DNA of 9,493 nt from Flavobacteriales bacterium UBA6772 (GTDB lineage Bacteria > Bacteroidota > Bacteroidia > Flavobacteriales > UBA7430). Within the stretch, counting starts at the first letter, position 1, and every line of letters begins with the position of its first letter. Positions 1 through 6,464 of this stretch are shown here, piece by piece. The position numbers and the translations under genes were made by a program. The notes beneath the pieces were generated by a model. The model was not told the origin of the DNA. It saw only the letters and a program-made list of their open reading frames with translations, and searched no databases. The stretch is from the NCBI GenBank assembly GCA_002453265.1, contig DKGK01000032.1:2790-12282 (forward strand). The letters are read 5' to 3'.

Positions 1-701
1 GGATAAGTTCCAAAATCAATATCTAATAAAGAACCTTGAGCTCCTTCGGCAAGAACTTTTTTACCAGCTTTACGAGCAGTATCTAAATAGTGCTCACTGT
101 CAATAAACTCAAGTTCATTTAATCTATCAATTGCTAGAAACCAATCAGCTTCCAAACTTTCTAAATCGTACTCGAAGTCGTAGTGCTTAAGTAATTGTAT
201 GTGTTTTGCTACAAGGTTGTCGTAACGTTCTTTAAAATCAGGTAATTCAATATCCCCAACTCTAAGTCCGTTTCTACCTGTTTTGTCCATATAAGTTGGC
301 CCAATTCCTTTAAGGGTAGAACCAATTTTAGCCTTTCCTTTTGCATGCTCGGATGCAGCATCAAGTAGCTTGTGACTTGGTAGAATTAAATGTGCTTTTC
401 TGGAAATTAATAATTTCCCATCGAAGTTTACATTTAGTTTTTCTAAACCTTCTAATTCCTTTTTAAAGATAACAGGGTCTATAACTACACCATTACCAAT
501 TACATTAAGTGCGGTAGGGTGAAATATTCCAGAAGGAATAGTGTGTAGAACGTGTTTAATTCCATCAAATTCTAAGGTGTGCCCAGCATTAGGGCCTCCT
601 TGGAATCTTGCAATAATGTCGTAGTTTGAAGTTAAAACATCAACTATTTTTCCTTTTCCTTCGTCTCCCCATTGGAGGCCTAAGAGAACATCTACTGCCA
701 T
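1..701 (-). CDS. purA: Adenylosuccinate synthetase, 3' part cut by window edge
   Basis: PurA condenses IMP with aspartate, using GTP, to form adenylosuccinate, the first committed step from IMP to AMP in the cytoplasm. The minus strand reads open from an ATG at 701 to the left edge, giving 233 complete codons of a family that normally has about 420-430. Visible signatures are the GDEGKGK phosphate loop at residues 12-18, with D13 and H41 at the same positions as the E. coli catalytic residues, then GGPNAGHT (35-42), GIGPTYMDK near residue 136, GRNGLRVGDI, and EGAQGSLLDIDFGTY near the edge. The start is fixed by the family N-terminus (MAVDVLLGLQWGDEGKGK); the upstream bases are A-rich with no Shine-Dalgarno, as usual in Bacteroidota. 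It begins 10 nt after the stop of the Fur-family gene, so cotranscription is likely. The identification is very secure; the C-terminus lies outside the window. Confidence 0.97.
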   Translation of the reverse strand, partial: MAVDVLLGLQWGDEGKGKIVDVLTSNYDIIARFQGGPNAGHTLEFDGIKHVLHTIPSGIFHPTALNVIGNGVVIDPVIFKKELEGLEKLNVNFDGKLLISRKAHLILPSHKLLDAASEHAKGKAKIGSTLKGIGPTYMDKTGRNGLRVGDIELPDFKERYDNLVAKHIQLLKHYDFEYDLESLEADWFLAIDRLNELEFIDSEHYLDTARKAGKKVLAEGAQGSLLDIDFGTY

Positions 702-711
702 TTTTTTGTGC

Positions 712-1167
712 TTAATGTGTTTGTTTATCGGTACATTCTTTACATGTACCATACATGTTTAGTGCGTGGTGAACAACAGTGAAGCCTAAAACTTCCTCAA
801 CCGCATTCATAATGTTTTGTATCCTAGGATCGCAAAACTCTAATACCTTACGGCACTGCGTACATACTAAGTGATCGTGTTGTTTGTTACTAAAGCTTTT
901 TTCGTACTGTGCTTGATTTTCTCCAAATTGATGCTTGCGCACCAAATTACAATCCAATAACAATTCTATAGTATTATAAAGCGTAGCTCTACTAACACGA
1001 TAGTTTTGATTTTTCATTTTAATATAGAGTGCTTCTATATCGAAATGATCGTTGTAATTGTAAATTTCTTTGAGTACTGCAAATCGCTCGGGCGTTTTTC
1101 GTTGCCCGTTTTGCCCTAGATAAGTAGTAAAAACTTGTTTTACTTGTTCTTGTATTTTCTTGCTCAT
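712..1167 (-). CDS. Fur-family metal-responsive transcriptional regulator
   Basis: This 151-residue protein has the normal length and two-part layout of Fur-family regulators: an N-terminal winged helix (about residues 10-90, with RKTPERFAVL at 23-32 and the recognition-helix motif VSRATLYNTIELL at 58-70) and a C-terminal metal-binding dimerization domain. The metal motifs are HDH at 97-99, CTQC at 102-105 and CKEC at 142-145; the two CxxC pairs are the usual structural zinc site. The family includes Fur (iron), Zur (zinc), PerR (peroxide) and others; the sequence alone does not tell me which, so I give no symbol. The gene sits 65 nt after the rel stop and 10 nt before purA, with no terminator on either side, suggesting an operon. 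Whether it controls these neighbours or only travels with them is not visible. I saw no convincing Fur box nearby. Confidence 0.93.
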   Translation of the reverse strand: MSKKIQEQVKQVFTTYLGQNGQRKTPERFAVLKEIYNYNDHFDIEALYIKMKNQNYRVSRATLYNTIELLLDCNLVRKHQFGENQAQYEKSFSNKQHDHLVCTQCRKVLEFCDPRIQNIMNAVEEVLGFTVVHHALNMYGTCKECTDKQTH

Positions 1168-1232
1168 TGTGTTGAAATAGGAGTCAGAAACAAGTCGTAA
1201 AACTAAGCATTAATTTCTAATTCATCTTATTA

Positions 1233-3440
1233 TTATCTACTTTTAAATTTGCGTTTTACTGAAGTGATTCCCTCCGCTTTTTTTAGTGTTTTTATTACGG
1301 AATCTAAGCTTTGTTTATCCTCTATTACTACTGTAATTAGTCCGTCAAAAATGCCATCTAAACTAGATATGTTTATTGACTGAATATTGACCTTGAGATT
1401 AGTTGACAGTATTTGAGTTACTTCATTTACCAAACCAACTCGGTCAATTCCTTTAATGTTTAAAAGAGCAATTGATTCTTTATTATTACTGTCAATCCAT
1501 TTAGCTTTAAGTATTCTGTAAGCGAAATTTGATTGTAATCGTACTGCATTCGGACAATCGTGTCGGTGTATTTTAATCCCTTCTCTAATGGTTGTAAAAC
1601 CAAATACAGAATCTCCGGGTATTGGAGTGCAGCATTTAGAGTAGGTGAAGTCAAGTTTTTCTTCGGTAGGACCAAAAACTAAGGTGTCGTATTTAACCTC
1701 TTCTTTTTGCTCTTTTTGCTTGTTTGTTTTTCGGTAAATTTTACTTTTTAAGTACTGATACCAACTGTTTTTGTTAACTACAAACTCTTTTAGCATACTA
1801 TTGGTGAGTACACCAGAACCTACATCGAAAAATAAATCTAAACTATTTTTGTATTTAAAATAGCTACACAATTCGTTTATTACGCTATCAGAAAAACTAA
1901 GCTTTAAATGTTTTAATTTTCTCTCAAGAATTTCTTTACCCTCTTCTGCTATGGCTTTTTTAGCATCCTTTAAAGAGCTTTTAATCTTGTTTTTTGCCTT
2001 CGCACTAATTACAAAATTAAGCCATGCCTTTTTAGGTTTTTGATTTTTAGAGGTGATTACTTCTACTTGGTCGCCACTTATTAACTTATGGCTTAAGGGT
2101 ACAAGTCTACCATTTACTTTACAGCCTAAACATGTTGCTCCTAATTGCGAATGTATATCGAAAGCGAAATCTAAAACAGAAGCTCCTTTTGGTAGTGTTC
2201 TTAAGTCGCCATTTGGTGTAAACACGAATATTTCTTTAGAGAATAAATTGAGTTTAAACTCTTCTAAAAAATCAACTGCATTGGTTTCTGGGTTTTCAAG
2301 TAATTCTCTAATTTGATTTACCCATTCCTCTAAATTACCTTCTTTAGTGACTCCTTTTTGCTTGTATTTCCAATGAGCTGCATAGCCTTTCTCAGCTACT
2401 TCATCCATTCGCTTTGTTCTAATTTGAACTTCAACCCACTTACCAATCGGACCCATTACCGTAGTATGTAGCGATTCGTAACCGTTTGCTTTTGGGGTAG
2501 AAATCCAGTCTCTTAGTCTATCTGGATTTGGGCGGTAATTATCGGTAATAAGTGAATAGACTTTCCAGCAATCCGATTTTTCGTTTCCGATTTCTGATTC
2601 TATAATAATGCGGACTGCAAACTTGTCGTACACTTCATCAAAAGAAACACCTTGACTTTTAATCTTTTTGCAAATTGAGAAAATAGATTTTGGCCTACCT
2701 TTAATTGAGCATTTTAAGCCGTTACTTTTAAGCCTTTCTTTTATAGGTTTTGTAAAGCGTTGTATATATTGTACTCTTGCTTTTTTAGTTTCGTTTAATT
2801 GCTGAACTATGTCTCTGTATATTTCAGGTTCGGTGTATTTTAAACCCAAGTCTTCTAATTCGGTTTTTATAGAATACAAGCCTAAACGATGTGCTAGCGG
2901 TGCGTATATGTATAGTGTTTCTGAACCAATTTTTTGTTGTTTATGCCTTGCCATCGAATCGAGGGTTTGCATATTGTGTAATCGGTCGGCTAGCTTAATT
3001 AGTATTACACGGATATCATCAGAAAGGGTGAGAAGCATTTTTCTGAAATTCTCTGCTTGGATCGAAATGTCTTGCTCCGCTAATCCAGAAATTTTAGTTA
3101 GTCCGTCAATTATCTGTCTTATCTTTGGATTGAACATTTTTTCCATGTCATCCAAAGTGTAGTCCGTATCTTCTACTACATCGTGTAAAAGTGCACAGGC
3201 AATAGAAGTTGCACCTAGTCCTATGTCTTTAGCTACTATTTGGGCAACTGCAATAGGATGAAAAATGTATGGTTCGCCACTTTTCCTACGGACATCCTGA
3301 TGAGCTATAACAGCAAGGTTAAAAGCCTTACGAATGAGCCCTTTATCTTCTCGAGTTATGTCGCTGTTGCAAGATCGTAAAAGTGCTTTGTATCGCTTTA
3401 CAATTTCTTTATTTTCTAACTCTATATCTATTTCGCTCAT
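1233..3440 (-). CDS. Bifunctional (p)ppGpp synthetase/hydrolase (Rel/SpoT)
   Basis: This 735-residue long RSH enzyme makes (p)ppGpp from GTP/GDP plus ATP and degrades it, setting the stringent response. Domains in order: HD hydrolase (about 40-200) with H61, HDVVED at 86-91 and D152 in KLADRLHNM, all intact; RelA_SpoT synthetase (about 245-360) with GRPKS at 248-252, YDKFAVRIII at 271-280, NGYESLHTT at 319-327 and the catalytic-type glutamate E337 in VEVQIRT; TGS (403-464); the Cys/His zinc-finger-like region with CC at 603-604 and HRHDC at 625-629; and a C-terminal ACT domain (about 657-732). The short synthetase motif reads RLRD (308-311). Bifunctional Rel enzymes carry basic RxKD here and synthetase-only RelA carries acidic ExDD, so this fits a bifunctional enzyme, as does the intact HD site. 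Length and layout are typical of Bacteroidota. It is the first gene of a probable rel-fur-purA operon. The name rel or spoT is a matter of convention, so I leave the symbol empty. Confidence 0.97.
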   Translation of the reverse strand: MSEIDIELENKEIVKRYKALLRSCNSDITREDKGLIRKAFNLAVIAHQDVRRKSGEPYIFHPIAVAQIVAKDIGLGATSIACALLHDVVEDTDYTLDDMEKMFNPKIRQIIDGLTKISGLAEQDISIQAENFRKMLLTLSDDIRVILIKLADRLHNMQTLDSMARHKQQKIGSETLYIYAPLAHRLGLYSIKTELEDLGLKYTEPEIYRDIVQQLNETKKARVQYIQRFTKPIKERLKSNGLKCSIKGRPKSIFSICKKIKSQGVSFDEVYDKFAVRIIIESEIGNEKSDCWKVYSLITDNYRPNPDRLRDWISTPKANGYESLHTTVMGPIGKWVEVQIRTKRMDEVAEKGYAAHWKYKQKGVTKEGNLEEWVNQIRELLENPETNAVDFLEEFKLNLFSKEIFVFTPNGDLRTLPKGASVLDFAFDIHSQLGATCLGCKVNGRLVPLSHKLISGDQVEVITSKNQKPKKAWLNFVISAKAKNKIKSSLKDAKKAIAEEGKEILERKLKHLKLSFSDSVINELCSYFKYKNSLDLFFDVGSGVLTNSMLKEFVVNKNSWYQYLKSKIYRKTNKQKEQKEEVKYDTLVFGPTEEKLDFTYSKCCTPIPGDSVFGFTTIREGIKIHRHDCPNAVRLQSNFAYRILKAKWIDSNNKESIALLNIKGIDRVGLVNEVTQILSTNLKVNIQSINISSLDGIFDGLITVVIEDKQSLDSVIKTLKKAEGITSVKRKFKSR

Positions 3441-3639
3441 ATTAAATAAAGTTTTTCTAAACCTAAGGAAATACTTTAAATGAAAAAAGCCATGAAGGAT
3501 ATTTCATGGCTTTTTTTTTAGATTTTTTAAGTTAAAAATTAATAGTTTAATAATTTATATTAAGTGTTTTACTTAAATCTACTGATTCGTAACTTGTTCC
3601 AGTATTAATTATACTGACTTCTATTTCCCGACTACTAGT
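3441..3639. other. Intergenic spacer between rel and the fumarylacetoacetase gene
   Basis: This 199-nt AT-rich spacer contains the terminator hairpin at 3483-3519 and two weak inverted repeats with 6-bp arms and 5-nt spacers: TTAAGT/ACTTAA at 3560-3576 and CAGTAT/ATACTG at 3600-3616. The minus strand also stays open for 30 codons in frame after the fumarylacetoacetase stop (down to a TAA at 3547-3549), without any Met codon. The rel promoter should lie here, but I found no clean TAnnTTTG match; the nearest on the minus strand is TAGGTTTA at 3458-3465, one base off and with no matching -33 element. I see no gene in this stretch. Confidence 0.6.
3483..3519 (-). terminator. Intrinsic terminator after the fumarylacetoacetase gene
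   Basis: An 8-bp perfect stem, GCCATGAA (3489-3496) with TTCATGGC (3503-3510), closes a 6-nt loop. It is flanked by six A on the left and nine T on the right. On the minus strand it reads as a hairpin followed by a six-U tract, so it can end transcripts coming from the fumarylacetoacetase gene before they reach rel. The A/T flanks on both sides would let it work in either direction, but no plus-strand gene reads toward it. It ends only 42 nt before the rel start codon. Confidence 0.88.
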
Positions 3640-4905
3640 TTATCCTTTCGCAGGAAGAATTTTAGTTTTTACTTCTCCAAAACCAATTCTATAATTAGCA
3701 GATTCGCAGTGTGCTTTCATAATTACACTGTCGTTATCTTGTATAAATTTACGTTCAGAGCCATCAGGCATGGTCATAGGTTTTGTTCCTTTCCATGAAA
3801 GCTCTAACATTGAACCGTAAGCTTCTGGTGTATTTCCAGAAATTGTTCCAGATGCCATCATATCTCCTGCATTAATATTACAACCATTTACAGTATGGTG
3901 TGCCAATTGCTGGTTCATATTCCAATACATATATTTGTAGTTGGATTTTGATACAGTATGAGGTGCAAAGTGTTCAGATTCAATTTGCACCTCTAGTTTA
4001 ATGTCGATGTTTTTATTTCCATCAAATTCCAGATAAGGAAGAATTTGAGGTTCTTGTTTTTCTCCCTCGACACGGAATGGTGTTAGTGCATCAAGTGTAA
4101 CAATCCAAGGAGAAATTGAAGATCCAAAGCTTTTACCTAAGAATGGTCCTAGTGGAACATATTCCCATTTTTGGATATCTCTTGCGGACCAATCGTTAAA
4201 AATACACATTCCAAAAATATAGTCATCGGCCTCGGTAGTAGAAATAGTCTCGCCCATTTCTTTACCTTGTCCTGTAACAAAAGCCATTTCCAACTCAAAG
4301 TCCATTAATTTACAAGGACCAAAAACTGGCATTTCTGCACCTAAAGGTATTTGTTGCCCTTTAGGACGGTGAATGTTTGTGCCAGATAATACAATAGAAG
4401 AGGCTCTACCATGATATCCTACAGGAATATGCAGCCAGTTTGGTAAAAGTGCATTGTCTGGATCTCGGAACATACAGCCTACATTATGAGCATGCTGACG
4501 GCTAGAGTAAAAATCGGTATAATCGCCAACACGAACAGGCATAGCCATCTCTATTTCGTTTATTGCTGAGACAATTAATGCTTTATGCACTTCATCCATC
4601 GTATTGTTTGCATCAAAAATTTCTGCAATACGATCTCTAACAGCTCTCCAAATAGTTTTATTTAGTTTTAAGAAAGCGTTCAGAGTTTCTTGGGCAAACA
4701 CATCTGCTTCTAAATTAATTCCATCAAAGTAATTAAGCTCCTGTAAAATCTTAAGATCAATGACGAAATCGCCTATTCTTGTACCAACACAAATGCTGTT
4801 GTTCGCTTTTTTGAATACCCCAAATGGGATGTTTTGTATAGGGAAATCAGAATCTTTCGAAACCTCAATCCACGATTTTCTATTCGGATCGTTTGCTTTT
4901 ATCAT
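3640..4905 (-). CDS. Fumarylacetoacetase (fumarylacetoacetate hydrolase)
   Basis: The 421-residue product hydrolyses fumarylacetoacetate to fumarate and acetoacetate, the last step of the homogentisate route for tyrosine and phenylalanine breakdown. Its length is close to that of the human enzyme (419), and it aligns from memory over its whole length. The N-terminal domain (about 1-120) is followed by the catalytic domain. Visible residues are D131 and H138 in GDYTDFYSSRQHAHNVG (the metal ligand and catalytic histidine of the family), E204 and E206 in DFELEMAF, D238 in NDWSARDIQ, Q245, and K258 in GPFLGKSFG; WNMNQQLAHHT (328-338) and GDMMASGTISG (347-357) are also diagnostic. The C-terminus, GFGEVKTKILPAKG, ends where the family ends. 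The ATG at 4905 is supported by the immediate start of family-like sequence and by a promoter -7 match 17 nt upstream. It is divergent from glyA and appears to be transcribed alone, ending at the hairpin at 3483-3519. No other gene of tyrosine breakdown is in the window. Confidence 0.97.
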   Translation of the reverse strand: MIKANDPNRKSWIEVSKDSDFPIQNIPFGVFKKANNSICVGTRIGDFVIDLKILQELNYFDGINLEADVFAQETLNAFLKLNKTIWRAVRDRIAEIFDANNTMDEVHKALIVSAINEIEMAMPVRVGDYTDFYSSRQHAHNVGCMFRDPDNALLPNWLHIPVGYHGRASSIVLSGTNIHRPKGQQIPLGAEMPVFGPCKLMDFELEMAFVTGQGKEMGETISTTEADDYIFGMCIFNDWSARDIQKWEYVPLGPFLGKSFGSSISPWIVTLDALTPFRVEGEKQEPQILPYLEFDGNKNIDIKLEVQIESEHFAPHTVSKSNYKYMYWNMNQQLAHHTVNGCNINAGDMMASGTISGNTPEAYGSMLELSWKGTKPMTMPDGSERKFIQDNDSVIMKAHCESANYRIGFGEVKTKILPAKG

Positions 4906-4914
4906 TGTAAAAAA

Positions 4915-4942
4915 TTTTGTACAAAAATAAGGATTATATTTG
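4915..4942 (+). promoter_or_regulatory. Probable glyA promoter (TTTTG, TATATTTG)
   Basis: TATATTTG at 4935-4942 is a full match to the Bacteroidota -7 consensus TAnnTTTG. A TTTTG at 4915-4919 could be the -33 element, although the 15-nt spacer is somewhat shorter than the roughly 17-23 nt usually described. Transcription would start around 4949, giving a leader of about 40 nt before the glyA ATG at 4987. Confidence 0.6.
4922..4929 (-). promoter_or_regulatory. Probable promoter -7 element for the fumarylacetoacetase gene
   Basis: On the minus strand the sequence reads TATTTTTG, a full match to the Bacteroidota -7 consensus TAnnTTTG. It lies 16 nt upstream of the ATG at 4905, which implies a very short 5' leader of roughly 10 nt. 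No TTG was found on this strand at the expected -33 distance, so the match is only half a promoter. In AT-rich DNA an 8-mer with six fixed bases is not rare, hence moderate confidence. Confidence 0.5.
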
Positions 4943-4986
4943 CATCGGAAATCACGAAACCAACATTAATCATAATATATAGAAAG

Positions 4987-6261
4987 ATGGAAAGAGATCA
5001 GCAAATTTTCGACTTAATTCAAGATGAACACGAGCGTCAAGTTTATGGAATTGAATTAATTGCTTCAGAAAACTTTGTGAGCGACCAAGTAATGGAAGCC
5101 ACAGGTTCTTGCTTAACAAATAAGTATGCCGAAGGATATCCTCAAAAACGATATTACGGTGGTTGTGAAGTCGTAGATCAGGTAGAGCAGTTGGCTATTG
5201 ATAGAGCCAAAGTTTTATTTGGTGTGGAATATGCAAATGTACAGCCTCACTCTGGTTCTCAAGCAAATGCCGCAGTTTACCTTGCTTGTTTAAATCCGGG
5301 CGATAAAATATTAGGTTTCGACCTTTCTCACGGTGGTCATCTTACCCATGGTTCTCCTGTTAATTTCTCTGGAAAACTTTACAAAACTTCGTTCTATGGT
5401 GTAGAAAAAGAAACGGGTAGAGTAGATATGGATAAGGTCGAAGAGGTCGCTTTAGCTGAAAAACCGAAACTTCTTATTTGTGGTGCTTCTGCTTATTCTA
5501 GAGATTGGGATTACGCTCGATTTAGAGAAATTGCAGATAAAGTTGGTGCTCTATTAATGGCAGATATATCTCATCCTGCAGGTTTAATTGCAAAAGGGAT
5601 TTTAAATGATCCTGTTGAATATTGTCATATTTTAACAACTACAACACATAAAACTTTAAGAGGCCCTCGTGGTGGGATGATTATGGTTCCTAAAGATTTT
5701 GAAAATCCTTGGGGCATAAAAACACCTAAAGGTAAAGTTAGAATGATGTCTGCTCTTTTAAATTCTGCTGTATTCCCAGGAATGCAAGGTGGTCCTTTAG
5801 AGCATGTTATAGCAGCTAAAGCGATTGCTTTTGGTGAAGCTTTAACCGACGAGTATTTTGAGTATATGCTTCAAACTAAAAGAAATGCGAATGCTATGGC
5901 AGATGCATTTGTTGCTAAAGGTTACGATGTGGTTTCTGGTGGAACAGATAATCACTGTATGTTAATTGATTTGCGTTCGAAAAATATTACGGGAAAAGAT
6001 GCAGAGAATGCATTGGTGAAAGCTCATATAACCGTAAATAAAAATATGGTTCCTTTCGATACTCAATCTCCATTTATTACTTCGGGTATTCGTGTTGGTA
6101 CGCCTGCATTAACTTCTAGAGGATTAAATGAAGCTCATATGGTTCAAATTGTTGATCTAGTGGATGAGGTGATAATGAATTTCGAAAACGAAGAAGTATT
6201 CACTCAAGTTGGTGCTAAGGTTAACGAAATGATGGGTGAGTTTCCGATTTTTGCATCTTAA
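4987..6261 (+). CDS. glyA: Serine hydroxymethyltransferase
   Basis: GlyA is a PLP enzyme that interconverts serine plus tetrahydrofolate with glycine plus 5,10-methylene-tetrahydrofolate, the main source of one-carbon units for purines, thymidylate and methionine. From the ATG at 4987 the product is 424 residues, close to the E. coli length of 417. Visible motifs are ELIASENFVS (23-32), the NKYAEGYPQKRYYGGC glycine-rich region (45-60), QPHSGSQAN (86-94), MADISHPAGL with D193 and H196 at the cofactor, TTTTHKTLRGPRGG (217-230) with the PLP lysine K222, and SGIRVGTPA with R369 for the substrate carboxylate. A roughly 13-residue insertion relative to E. coli lies after K222 (around 238-253), which I believe is common in Bacteroidota. 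The reading frame stays open upstream to 4834, but that part overlaps the fumarylacetoacetase gene and the promoter and lacks family similarity, so the start at 4987 is chosen. It appears to be monocistronic, with its own promoter and terminator. Confidence 0.98.
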   Translation: MERDQQIFDLIQDEHERQVYGIELIASENFVSDQVMEATGSCLTNKYAEGYPQKRYYGGCEVVDQVEQLAIDRAKVLFGVEYANVQPHSGSQANAAVYLACLNPGDKILGFDLSHGGHLTHGSPVNFSGKLYKTSFYGVEKETGRVDMDKVEEVALAEKPKLLICGASAYSRDWDYARFREIADKVGALLMADISHPAGLIAKGILNDPVEYCHILTTTTHKTLRGPRGGMIMVPKDFENPWGIKTPKGKVRMMSALLNSAVFPGMQGGPLEHVIAAKAIAFGEALTDEYFEYMLQTKRNANAMADAFVAKGYDVVSGGTDNHCMLIDLRSKNITGKDAENALVKAHITVNKNMVPFDTQSPFITSGIRVGTPALTSRGLNEAHMVQIVDLVDEVIMNFENEEVFTQVGAKVNEMMGEFPIFAS

Positions 6262-6279
6262 GTATTAATCTAACATAAC

Positions 6280-6312
6280 AAAAAAAAGAGATCGTTTGCG
6301 ATCTCTTTTTTT
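6280..6312 (+). terminator. Intrinsic terminator of glyA
   Basis: A perfect 7-bp stem, GAGATCG (6288-6294) with CGATCTC (6299-6305), closes a TTTG tetraloop. It is preceded by eight A and followed by seven T. It starts 18 nt after the glyA stop codon and separates glyA from the PKD-repeat protein gene. Confidence 0.93.
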
Positions 6313-6354
6313 GATTTAAATCCATTTATTATTAAGTGTTTATATACATTATAA

Positions 6355-6384
6355 TTGTGTAAAATAATATTTAATTATGTTTTG
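6355..6384 (+). promoter_or_regulatory. Possible promoter of the PKD-repeat protein gene
   Basis: A TTG at 6355-6357 is followed after 18 nt by TATGTTTTG (6376-6384), which resembles the -7 element TAnnTTTG with one extra base. It lies about 80 nt upstream of the ATG at 6465. No better match occurs between the glyA terminator and the start codon. The rest of that stretch is AT-rich with no other recognisable element. Confidence 0.3.
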
Positions 6385-6464
6385 CACAGTTTTTGATTAC
6401 AATTCTAGAGTTTTACTATTTTTACTTGTTTTGTTATTGTTTTTATTTTATTAAACTGAATTAT

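Noticed and set aside
1168..1232. 65-nt gap between rel and the Fur-family gene as a site for a terminator, internal promoter or Fur box
   Set aside because: I found no hairpin with a U tract, no TAnnTTTG match on the minus strand and no clear palindromic Fur-type box.
1460..1675. 71-codon open frame on the minus strand inside rel
   Set aside because: It lies in another frame of a well-supported gene, shows no recognisable motif, and is short enough to be a chance opening.
2053..2316. 87-codon open frame on the plus strand, antisense to rel
   Set aside because: It overlaps the TGS region of rel on the other strand; its composition is what the complement of a real gene gives, with no domain or promoter.
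2809..3162. 117-codon open frame on the plus strand, antisense to rel
   Set aside because: It lies opposite the conserved HD domain of rel. The apparent residues follow from the antisense of conserved codons, and no promoter element precedes it.
3458..3465. TAGGTTTA (minus strand) as the rel promoter -7 element
   Set aside because: It is one base off the consensus and there is no TTG at a suitable distance upstream, where the terminator hairpin lies. It is mentioned only as a candidate.
4834..4986. Upstream 51-codon extension of glyA
   Set aside because: It overlaps the 5' end of the fumarylacetoacetase gene and the divergent promoters, has no similarity to serine hydroxymethyltransferases, and the ATG at 4987 gives the normal family N-terminus.
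6393..6464. TTG-initiated extension of the PKD-repeat protein
   Set aside because: The 24 added residues would bury an otherwise good signal peptide, and the ATG at 6465 places that signal peptide at the N-terminus.
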